The position numbers were made by a program, and so were the translations under genes. DNA of 64,000 bases from Unio delphinus (taxonomy: Eukaryota; Mollusca; Bivalvia; Unionida; Unionidae), in NCBI GenBank assembly GCA_029339505.1, contig JAQISU010000026.1, positions 2,385,501-2,449,500 of the forward strand, written 5' to 3'. This document shows, in pieces, positions 25,402 through 36,389 of this stretch; positions within the stretch are counted from its first letter, which is position 1; each line of letters opens with the position of its first letter. A model generated the notes under the pieces. The model saw only the letters and a list, made by a program, of their open reading frames with translations. It searched no databases and was not told the DNA's origin.

Positions 25402-26116
25402 GTGTCTGTAACCTTAAGATCAATCACATATGGGTCTGTGTTTGAGTCAGCACCTTGGGTTGAACAATACTTTAGTGACTATGATTTATTGAACATTCAT
25501 TATACTTCAATATTTTACTCTTACAAACACTATTTAGTATTAAACTTTCAAGTGCTATTTACCAGTTCATAATTTTAACACAAGTATTGGACATATACCT
25601 GTTACAATGTGGTTTTATCATTTTATTAACTAATCAACATTCATTTAATGAATAATTCTAGTCAATGTGTTCATGTTGAATTATTTTTGAAGTGAATTTT
25701 ATGGAGATATGTAGGGTTCTGCAGCTGTATTGAAATGCTATAGTTTTGTAGTGTCTGTAACCAATTTTATGGACAATGTACTTCTGACTCTTATGGAAGT
25801 TTGCAATACTTTTGGCCAGTATTAATGATTTTGTTTGTTTAAATATTCTTCTTGATGTTAGATAAATGCCTAAATAAGATTATTCTATGTCTTTTATGTT
25901 TGTTATGCAAAAGTTTCATGGTTAGGTTTTTTTCTAAGTGATACCTTTGTCATAGATGTTTTCATTTTGTTATTAAGTTGTTTACCACTTCCAGTTATGT
26001 TGTTTACTTTAAATGTTGATATCCTGTTACTGATGTTACTGTGAAAAAAAATAAAGTTTTAAAGTTTTCATGCTGTTTTTCTTGCATGTTATACACCAAG
26101 TGTAGTGTCTGTAACT
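25402..26116. promoter_or_regulatory. element 2 right subterminal repeats
   Basis: Three plus-strand copies of GTGTCTGTAACC: 25402-25413, 25751-25762 and 26105-26116 (last base changed). Each is preceded by GTA or TGTA, giving the longer 16-mer. Confidence 0.82.
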
Positions 26117-26330
26117 GTTGTTATACCACAGAATTGAAATAATGGTTAAACAAAATCGCATGCATGTTCAAGCTAAATCTAACTTGATCTGTCTAGGGGA
26201 CACCCTAGGGTATATAATGAGCTTCATTGAAATGTTCTATCAAACATTTCAATTTTTTAAGTGAGTGAGACTACTCTCAGCACCAATACCGTGTTTTAGC
26301 CGAATGCTTGATTGCATTATGAACGGCATA

Positions 26331-27735
26331 TGGAGAACTCGCCCCAAGGTGAACTCGCTCTAGGAGAACTCGCCCCATTGAGAACTCGCCACAACGTATC
26401 TGGAGAAATCACCTTAAAACGTGTCATCCAGAAAACCTAATTAATATTTATCTTTGAAATAGATAAGTTATTTCAAAGATAAAGCAAATGTGTACCTTAG
26501 AGCTATACTGTTATCAACAAAGATGTAGCCACGTGGCGGTTACAGCATTATATGAATACACGAATGATGCATCCTATTATCAGGTATTGGCTCTCCTGTA
26601 CAAGCAAGAATATTCCATATCATTGCAACTCCAGAACATTTCGGGAGGGAAACTGAAACGAAGTCAGACCGGAAAAACAAAGAAGAATATTTCACTTGTG
26701 AGATTTGTTCAAAAACTGTTGAATAAATTTTCTAGATTATATGCTGCATTCATCTTGTTTGTGTAATGTCAATAATAGAAAAATAACTCACTTATAATTG
26801 AAAGTCAGTGTGTTTATATAATCTCACTACATTTCCTATAACAACACATCCCGGAACACCACGATAAAAAATTAAACAAATGTTGCTATTAACTTTCTTG
26901 ATTGATACAAATATTACACTAACGTTATTCATTAATGTGGTAATTAATCTCAAACTCGGACCAGGCTGATGCGGTACAAATTGCTGACTGATTTGACCCA
27001 GTTATCTGGTTGATTCTCCAAACTTCCAAGCTGATTCGGATCATATGCAATATTATTTAGTTTTGTACAGGATTTAAACGTGAAATTCAAAATTGTTGTT
27101 AAAGATGATTTTCTCATTATGTCCCAAGTACGTCGAGCAGTTCAAATATGTATTTAAGGTAACACAATCCCGTTAATACGCGTCATCATGGTGTTGTTAT
27201 ATATAAAAATAAAAACGTAAACCTGATTTTTTTATCGACAATTTAGTAGTGAAATATTTTTTAAACTTCTCCTTCAACTTTAAATAGTTTGTTATATTAA
27301 TAAATAATAAAATTACGAACACTAACAAAAAAGAAGAATAAACTAAACTATGTTGAACTCAGTAGCTACAGCATTTTATGAGTATGCGTCAATACTTTTT
27401 TTTAAATCGAGTTCAAGTATCATTCATTATTAGGTTGGAGCCCTTTCACATATTAAACTGCAGACTTCACATCATGCTCTCTTTTTTCAATTAAAATGTA
27501 TCGAATGATTTTGAAGAGGAGAGCAAAAGGGACAGATGCCACTTCCGTTTCGTTACGTACAGAGGCTGAGTTGATCAAATGGAAAAGTTGAAAAGTTACA
27601 ATTTTTAAAAAACTTTAATAAGTTATTAAGTTGAAGAAAGACAACAATAAATAAAGCCTTAACAACCATGTGGCGACATCTCACAATTAGTATATAGGAT
27701 CCTTCTCCCAGTTCTACTATGGGGCGAGTTCTCCA
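26331..27735. mobile_element. element 4: TA-flanked element with terminal GAGAACTCGCC repeats
   Basis: The ends match as a perfect 16-bp TIR (TGGAGAACTCGCCCCA at 26331-26346 and inverted at 27720-27735), flanked by TA (26329-26330, 27736-27737). The left end carries four closely spaced copies of the GAACTCGCC core between 26333 and 26391. A perfect 15-bp stem hairpin lies at 26447-26461/26469-26483. One 92-codon frame (26488-26766) has no recognised motif. A TA duplication suggests Tc1/mariner-type mobilisation of a non-autonomous copy. Confidence 0.78.
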
Positions 27736-27984
27736 TAATTCATTATCAATAATGCTGGTGTGTACAGTGTGTCAAATGATGTCACTTCCGCTATTTGTGA
27801 GTGGTAAGGGAAGCGTGTTGTTTTATTCAAGACGGATCTGGAGATATCATCGGTTTTTCATAACTTTCTTCGTAACGAGTAAGAATGAAAGGTACAAATT
27901 TTCAGAAAGTGATCAATATATAGCAAATTATATTTATTTTTTTAATGTGAGCGAATTTCATTTGTGCATGTTTGTCACCTTTAA

Positions 27985-28625
27985 AAATACATCAACAAGC
28001 CCAAGTCTACCTCTAGGAAAGATGTGTACAACAGCATAAGCAGAACTATACAGCAGAAGCTCCCCCAGATGCGCGACATGTTTGAGCAAGAAAGCTGATG
28101 AGATCCAGTACTAAGCAGACCAGTATGACATGAAGAACTCCAATATTGCCCAGAACGAAGTGTATGGACCTACATCCTCTTGATCATCCCCCTTCTCAGC
28201 GGAGACGGGAACGCGCTAATTACTGACAAAGAGATGATTTTTCAACGATGGGCTGAATACTTTAACAGCGTCCTGTATCGCCATTCATCCATAGATGATG
28301 AAGCTCTCAGTAATCTCCACTAATTACCCATCAACGAAGCACTGGATGACCCCCCCCCAACCTTGCTTGATGAAGACACAGAAAGCGATATGTCTGTTCT
28401 TCAGTGGCAAAGCACCTGGTTCAGACTGCATCCCATCTGAAGTCTACAAGGTAAGAGGCACATCCATAATAGAAAGACTCCATCAGCTGTTTTATTGATG
28501 TGCCAGTAAGAGCCGATCCCCCAGGAATTCAAAGACGATTCCATAATCCACCTGTATAAGTGTAAAGGGAATCGCCAGGCCTGCGACACCCTCCGGGGTA
28601 TATCTTCAATAGAAAGGAATAAATC
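27985..28625 (+). mobile_element. RTE-type LINE, 3' continuation (start of reverse transcriptase)
   Basis: Continues the LINE protein broken at 20844: KSTSRKDVYNSI, KKADEIQY, DMKNSN and VYGPTSS. Later come LLTK and SGKAPGSDCIPSEVYK (28410; the conserved RT fingers motif), CISVKGIARPA and a GISS-like RT motif near 28600. Stops and shifts are frequent, and the copy is truncated before the FADD catalytic box. It confirms that elements 2-4 sit inside one LINE copy. Confidence 0.85.
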
Positions 28626-28770
28626 TGATGTCTCCATTTAGACGATCTGAGTGAGTATCGACTGTTAGAATTACAAGGCTCCCACTAATTTCTTTTCGAT
28701 GGAGAAATCAACATTTAATTGCAAAATGTGAGTTGCTTATCATAATCAATTTATTATTGCCACATTAACA

Positions 28771-29038
28771 ACTCAGATGGCCTAGTGGTTAAAACGTCCG
28801 CATCGGAAGCGAGAACTTGTGGGTTATTGAATCCCAGCCGAGTCATACCAAAGACTTACATTCCGAGGTTAGTGTTAGAACTGGTCGGTCTGGTGTAAGG
28901 ATAATGTGACTGGAAGGGACATCATGATACATGTCTGCGGCATGATGCCCCATTGCAAGACATCATTATAAACTACCATACTACAGATATCGTAGCGATA
29001 TTGACTGCCCTTTTTTAAAGCTACGTTACAAATCCTAA

Positions 29039-29040
<2 letters not shown>
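28771..29040 (+). mobile_element. tRNA-derived SINE, family 2
   Basis: A box TGGCCTAGTGGTTAAAACG (28778), B box region GGGTTATTGAATCCC (28821-28835), the GTGTTAGAACTGGTCGG body, CATGTCTGCGGCATGATGCC (28930) and tail AAAGCTACGTTACAAA. It is followed directly by a (CA)n tract. Confidence 0.88.

Positions 29041-29080
<40 letters not shown>
29040..29080. repeat. (CA)n microsatellite at the SINE tail
   Basis: Pure CA tract adjoining the 3' end of the SINE. Confidence 0.95.
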
Positions 29081-29086
<6 letters not shown>

Positions 29087-29109
29087 GCCACAAGCAGCTT
29101 GTCGGAGGA

Positions 29110-31990
29110 AACTTGCGGACGAAAAACACGCCTGAAGAAGCGTCTAATTTACATTCGCTGACTGGTTAATTGATCAGCATGATTGTAAAGTGGCGATAGA
29201 TAAGTTGGTTAAAATAACTGTTATGTACCCTCTGTAAGTTATTGATATAATCACGGTCGGGGAGATATTTCTTAATTGTCTATATTCGCAGTCGAGCTAG
29301 TTTAGCTGTGTAAGATTCCATAGTTAGCGTTATTCTTGATATAATCATTATTTAATTTAGCCATACACATAGCAGCAGGGAGGGAACAACCAAGAGTGAG
29401 TGTTCGGGTAGGTAAACGAACGCGCAAAACACATACGTCAAAGATAAAATAACCCAACTGGCGACCTCTGTTGGATAGAAGTCATGGTTTGGCGTTATTG
29501 ATCTTGCATTTTCATATGTGTAGGCAGCTTTATTTTCGCGAATGGACTCGTACATAAAGTGGTATGTTCACCCTCCCTGTTGATGGGGGTGGGCGTACTG
29601 CGTGCTCTATAACTCTATGATGTAATCTTGCGAACATATGCTTTGATGGGGATGTAAAGAGAACAAATGATTAGTCTCCCAAAAGAAAATACTCAATCAG
29701 AAATATAACCAATCTTTGATGTGATGATAGAAGTGTTAGCGAAATTGTTTCAATGATCAAACTGAATAAATGATAATGGCATTAAAGTAAAAAAGAAAAG
29801 CGAATGTTGGACTTTTGCTAATAGAAGTGCATTTAGCCAAGAATTTCCATGTAAAGGCTGACAATATAAACGTTAAAAACTAAACTATGTTTGCTTAAGA
29901 TGGCAGTCACCATTTCTTTCTGGTGATATTGGTTCAATTTTAAACCAGAGTACACATACATTCACCCGCACCACCACCACCGTTACATATGATATATCAC
30001 ACCCAATCATAAGATGTGCAACTGTTAAAAAAAAGTCAAACCCCAACCCCACCACACTATCCCCTCAACACCAAGTGCGATACTCATCCACCCGGACCTC
30101 TGGAGATAAAATATTTGTCTGTCACAGCAGAAGGAAAATATAAACATTCGCACCAAGCACTGTTGCAAAACTGAGAAGAACGAAATTAACGATGATGCAA
30201 GACTTTGCATGACCATGATGTATGGATACAATTTGATCAAATGTGTAATGAAAAGTTGCTACTATTCATACGTAACCAAAACAAATCAAGTAAACACAAT
30301 AACTCAGCTCAAGTAGGTCGATCAAGAACAGTATTGAAGACATTACAAACCAGCAGACATCCTTTTTCTCATATTCATTCAACTCTTTCACATAATATTC
30401 ACATTTTAACGCTTCATGATAACGATATAGAGGACGAAATATTGATATTATATGAATTGACAAGAAAATTATATGATTTCTTATCCTACCGTACATAACT
30501 TATCATTTATTATAGTTAGACAATTGTACTCCTGCACGTTCATCCTAGATTTGGTGTGTGCGTTTTTATTGTACTTTTGGTTCCATATTTTACACGCTTC
30601 CCACATGATTAGACCTTTTTAAACAGAAAACAAGTATATATAAATATAAAATACATTTGTATCATTTAAATATATACATAGTGGATATACTTCTGTAGTC
30701 TGTTATTTGTGAATGATCTTCGGACATGTTTCTGTTATTTGTGTTCTATTCGTATACAGTCCTTACGTGTCAAATAGACATTTAGTCCTAGTTCGTGCAG
30801 GATACTGAATGGAACTTAGTTATATTTGCATTGTAGGTTTCTTAGTTTTAATCTCTTTTTAAATGTTCATCTTCCATGTGAAGTTTGTGATCTGATATTT
30901 TGTCAACAAATTTAACAGCAAAGAATGCCCGCTGAACACGACGTGCTTCACCAATAAAGTTATCATTGCCCTTATCGCAAAATGGATGTTTCTATTGACG
31001 GTTATATCATCGTTAATATTTACATTGCCAACACAAATGGAAATTTACTTATTGACATGAAGCACTGAGTTGTATTTTTCTTATATTCCTACTTCTGGAA
31101 AAAGAAACCTGGTTTCATAAAGCATTAGTATGTCTATTGGTTTGATAATAATTCATTGAAGTGCGCTATCAGACATCTTAGAATTCTGGTGAAGACAGAT
31201 TTGAGCCAGTTGTCATCAGGAAAAAAAAACAAAATGGATAATAAAGTTACACAAAATAAGAACAGTTGCATTATAATTGACACTCTAGACATATTATTTA
31301 GGGTAATAAAAAGTTATATTGACACCAAAAGCCAGACTGTTTGATTTTATTGACTCGGCGTTCGAGAGGAGAACTTACATATTTGTATATCCATTAATGC
31401 AAATAACTCTCTCGTGATGTGTGAGTAAATGGCAGATTTACCGAGCGTAAAGTGCTTGATTGGGGGGGGGGGGGGCATCTGTCTGGTCCCCCCCACCCCC
31501 CAAAAAAGTAAAGTGCTTGGCAGAGATGGGCGTAAAGGTCAAAATATTCATCATTTTATTACAATTGTAACTATTCTACCATCCCCAGTAATCACGAGAA
31601 TAACCTCTTATTTGTTACGTAATATCTGCGATTCTAAATATTTTGGTCGTCGGAAGACCGCTCCATGATGTGTTATTAGCCAAACACAAAGAAAATAATT
31701 ATGGGTATTCTGTGAAGTTAATTTTAACGAGCGATGTATTTCAAATGTTATAAGAGAAATACAAAATTACATCCATTTCTATAAAATAATGGCCAAGTGT
31801 GTATTTCCCATCACGGAAATGTTTGAGAAGCAGATATTTAATTGTTGGTATTGCCTGATATTTTCAGTTATTGACTCTTGCTCTGTCAAATGTGGTCAGA
31901 ACTTTTATTAATATCCAACTTGTAGTTTTCGTGAAAGGTTCTCATTTGATGGAAGAAACATACTGGTGCAAATAATATATTAATATCTGT
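29110..31990. other. anonymous sequence
   Basis: A few frames of 60-100 codons (for example 30205-30498) show no motif. A poly-G/poly-C patch at 31458-31502 surrounds ATCTGTCTGGT. No gene or TIR pair recognised. Confidence 0.5.
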
Positions 31991-31997
31991 ATGCAAA

Positions 31998-32534
<537 letters not shown>

Positions 32535-32539
32535 CAATT

Positions 32540-33545
32540 ATTTAAAGTGCATCGGATTATAAGGAGCATTCTTGTCAGCAAAATGTTGCTTTATTCAAAC
32601 ATAACACTGCTAAGTACTTCAAGTCCCTGAAACTAGTCAAGCGCTGTATAAAGAGGGTGAAACCAGTGAAGGACAATTGCAAACATAAAACCGTAAACAA
32701 AACAAAATATGCAATAATTCGAAAATTCTAGATAATCAGATTTATTTATTTGAAATGCAAAAGAGCACTATATAATGAAGATACACTCGCCATGTGTGTT
32801 ATGCATATATAATTTGCATTGTTTGTTAGGTTTACTTCTATTTATTTTATTCTGTATTACATAAAATTATATCTTGTGTCTGACCTTGTCCAAAACCATG
32901 TTCATTGTCTACCTTACCAGAATTATGGCTTGTTTGTCTTTGTTGTCTTTTCTTTTCAGTCTGTAAAGAACTAATCCATAGTTTATATTGCTCTCTCTGA
33001 GTTTATGTTAAATATATTAAGATCATTATTTTAGTGTGAGTCAAGGACATTATCTTGATGATGTTCTTTAGTGTAATCTTAGTAACAGACTTTCTAATTA
33101 TAACTTGAATTGTTGAACATTTGGACCTCATCCGGGTTATTCTTTTGTGTCTTAGTTTGTTTAAAATATAATATTGCTTACTGGAAAAGTTCTTTACTCG
33201 TGATTTAAAATATTTAAGCAAATTCATGTGAAGAGTTCAGCATTTTATTTGGTCGGGAATTTGTTTATTCAAATTATTTCTTCTCTGGAATTACAAAGTG
33301 CTCAATAATATTCTTAAACAGAAACATAAACTTCGGGTTATAAGGAATTCATACTAGGGAATTTTTCGATTATATTATTGTGTTTCATCAAAAGACTGTT
33401 GACACATTTTTACCATTCAGGCCATTAGTGGATTAGTACATTCAAGAATACAGGCCACTACAGGCATGATAACGCCTTCAGCGTTGGATTTTATTTCAAA
33501 TACTACCTATCTTTATTCTGAACTTTATTCATTAAGATTTGAATT
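32540..33545. other. anonymous sequence
   Basis: AT-rich; nothing recognised. Confidence 0.5.
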
Positions 33546-33550
33546 TTTTT

Positions 33551-33846
33551 AACGTAGCTTTAACAATTTTTCAGTCATATCGCTAAGATGTCAGAAGTGA
33601 GGCAGTTTACAGTGATGTCTAGCACTGGGGCATCATGCCGCAGACATATAGCATGATGTCCCACCCAGTCACCTTATCCTGACACCAGGACGATCAGTCC
33701 TAACACTAACCTCTTAATGCTGAGCATCAAGCGAGGCGGCTGTAAGTACCATTTTTTTAAGTCTTTGGTATGACTCGGCCAGGGATGGAACCCAAGACCT
33801 CACGTTTCCTCGGCGGACGCTCTAACCACTAGGCCACCGGAGCGGT
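33551..33846 (-). mobile_element. tRNA-derived SINE, family 2 (full-length)
   Basis: Minus strand: A box TGGCCTAGTGGTTAGAGCG (about 33835), B box GGGTTCCATCCC (33784-33795). The body holds GTGTTAGGACTG and CTGCGGCATGATGCC, and the tail is GCTACGTTAAA. The best-preserved member in the window. Confidence 0.9.
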
Positions 33847-33849
33847 ATT

Positions 33850-35360
33850 TTTCAGTTATACACATTTATCAGTAAGATAAAGAGAGGAATTTGTGATTTA
33901 CATGATGGATATAGCAGAGTAAATAATCTTTGATCTAAATAGTCAATATTTGGATGATTAAGTTACTTTTATTCAAGGACTTGAATATGTAATTAATTCA
34001 ATCGGATTATGTGAAACTTTCGAAGACTTTAATGATATTCAACGTTCACGAGATTACATCGAAGTAATAACCATTGGACTAATAATTGGGTTGAACTAAA
34101 TGTTATTTCGGTAACACATAAGCGCTGTACAAGCTTTCTTCGGAATACCTTAGAACAGTTTCCGGAATTGTGAGAAAATGGTAGTACATTATTAGAATTA
34201 CATTGTACGAATTCATACACTGTAAGTTACTTTTAAATTTTTCACTTTGTTTGATTTTATATTGTTATTTGAATAAAACATTTTTTTTAAAATTTGAATA
34301 CTTATTAGATTTATTTTGTCTGGTTAATAAAGCTTAGACCCATAGGCGTAACAGTGATGTCACTTGGAGCCAAACGATCTTTATTTATTTTTTTATGAAC
34401 GAGACTTAGTTTCCCGCTGCATATTTGTGCTGAAGGCAGAAGTTTCTGCACCACTACGCTAAGATTTAGTGCCATAATATTAAACGAGTTTCTCAGATGT
34501 AGTTCTAATAAATGTATTGATTTTTAATATCTTGAGTTTACACACGTTTACTGTTTTGATCTCCTACGGGAAAATACAGGTGTTTACAGCCATATTCGGT
34601 CATGGGGTTCTTCGCCATTTACAGTTTCAATTGAGCAGTATGTTTGAGGAGAAATCGTGTTTTAATTATACAAATTATTGGAGGGGGTGGGGTTGAATTG
34701 CGCATGAACACGTACTGAAATGTGATGTGACTTTATGTACTGCTATGTCATTGATATGCTAACCCGATATTAATGTCACACCATGTTCGTAGCAATTCAC
34801 TTATTGGATCGTGTAGTGATATCTACTCGATCGTCCCACTCAAAGTATCCGCATTTTACCTAGGAAGTCGCGAAGTGGATGTATACTGATGCATACTGTG
34901 TAACATTCCCTGACATCATCACTTTGTACGTCTATAAAGCGATATTGTATTAAGACAAAGCTGCGTTCAAGCATTAGATGAACAAAATCGTGACAAGAGT
35001 TTCGGTAGGTCTTTCATGTGTCACCTGTCTACCAAGCAACGAACAGGCATTACAATAACAGTCAGACGCATCATAAATGGAATACAGAAAGAAAAATCAT
35101 GTTTCAAGAAAGAGAATGCACTAAAGAAAATTAAAATTTAAGACATTTACAAGTGCAAATGAAATTATAAATAGGAGAGATAATATAAACTTCCTTACTT
35201 TCGTTTTCGGGAAAGGGCGACAATGGTTAGAAACTAGAAACCAGAGGTTGACAAATATAATGTACAACGTAATTCAATTTCAAGCTACATACGACAATGT
35301 GACAAACTAGTATGTATACAAATACATACCATCCATAACATACCACCAACAACATACCAT
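33850..35360. other. anonymous sequence
   Basis: No open frame beyond 63 codons and no repeat structure seen. Confidence 0.5.
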
Positions 35361-35464
35361 CATCGTCCATGTGCAATAATAAACTAGTGTGCAATGAAAT
35401 CATAAACTTAGTGTCTAATAATGGACAGGCTGGTTTGCAGAGGAATATATACCATCAGCATCCC

Positions 35465-36060
35465 TGTATAATAATCAGCAAGCTAGTGTGTAATAATTGA
35501 CAAACTAGTGTGTAATAACTGACAAGCTAGTGTGTAATAATCAACAAGTTAGTGTGTAATAATTGACAAGCTAGTGTGTAATAATTGAGAAGCTAATGTG
35601 TAATGCTCAACAAGCTAGTGTGTAATATTCAACAAGTTAGTGTGTAATAATCAACAAGCTAGCGTGTATTAATCAACAAACTAGTGTGTACTAATCAACA
35701 AACTAGTGTGTACTAATCAACAAGCTAGTGTGTAATAATTGAGAAGCTAATGTGTAATAATCAACAAGCTAGTGTGTACTAATCAACAAACTAGTGTGTA
35801 CTAATCAACAAGCTAGTGTGTAATAATCGACAAACTGATATGTAGGTGGTGCCATACCATCAACATTCCTGTCTAATAATCAACAAGCTAGTGTGAAATA
35901 ATTGACAAGATAATGTGTAATAATCAACAAGCTAGCGTGTACTAATCAAAAAGCTAGCATGTAGTAATCGATACGCTAGTGTGTAATAATCGTCAAGCTA
36001 TTGTGTAATAATCTACAAATTGGTATGTAGGTGTTGCCATACCATCAACATCCATGTGTA
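35465..36060. repeat. 22-bp minisatellite
   Basis: Roughly two dozen units of a 22-bp motif, AATAATCAACAAGCTAGTGTGT with common variants (ATTGACAAG, CTAATCAACAAA), are punctuated by a CCATACCATCAACATCC segment near 35444, 35855 and 36035. The punctuation marks a higher-order period of roughly 0.2-0.4 kb. Confidence 0.93.
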
Positions 36061-36302
36061 ATAGTCAACAGTGTATTTTAGGTAGATGACAAACACAACA
36101 AATGCACAACAAATAAGATATTGTGAGAGAAAAATCATAATGTTTATTATCCAATACATAATGAAATAAACGACAAGATGCAATGTTCCGAATAATGTTG
36201 TCTTAAATTAATTTATCTTTAAAAATGCCATCACTAAAAGTGTGCAATTGACTATATGTATGAATTAAGTCATTACATTTAATTCAATAATAGGTATCTT
36301 AT

Positions 36303-36385
36303 ACATACATACATACATACATACATACATACATACATACATACATACATACATACATACATACATACATACATACATACATACC
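36303..36385. repeat. (ACAT)n microsatellite
   Basis: About 20 uninterrupted tetranucleotide units. Confidence 0.97.
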
Positions 36386-36389
36386 TGGT

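Larger units (their letters stand above)
22758..26302 (+). mobile_element. element 2: deletion derivative related to element 1
   Basis: Perfect 26-bp TIRs are at 22758-22783 (begins CGGCTAAAACACGG) and inverted at 26277-26302, flanked by a 3-bp direct repeat AAT (22755-22757, 26303-26305). Inside are six copies of a 12-16-mer (consensus TGTAGTGTCTGTAACC) and a broken gene whose C-terminal half resembles the element 1 protein, but no catalytic core. A block TAGTCTCACTC follows the right TIR directly and reappears about 185 bp inside the left TIR. Total length is 3.5 kb. It is nested inside element 3. Confidence 0.85.
20849..27980. mobile_element. element 3: 7.1-kb TTAA-flanked insertion inside the LINE
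   Basis: The LINE protein stops at 20844 and continues on the far side at about 27985 (YINKPKSTSRKDVYNSI), so everything between is an insertion. Both edges carry TTAA (20845-20848, 27981-27984) within a longer shared CCTTTAAA. Just inside, AGGGGACAAA (left) and the inverted AGGTGACAAA (right) form a short TIR with one mismatch. TTAA duplication suggests a piggyBac- or Kolobok-like element; an 8-bp duplication (hAT) is less consistent with the TIR register. No transposase of its own was recognised. It now hosts an AAAT repeat, a hAT MITE, a SINE, element 2 and element 4. Confidence 0.72.

Noticed and set aside
28771..28850. Candidate functional tRNA gene
   Set aside because: A and B boxes are present, but the acceptor stem is not closed and the sequence continues into a SINE body found at several loci.
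30205..30498. 97-codon plus-strand frame
   Set aside because: Low-complexity AT-rich composition, no motif, with an equally long frame on the other strand.
35465..36060. Possible CRISPR-like or telomere-like array
   Set aside because: A plain 22-bp tandem minisatellite without spacers or a telomeric motif.
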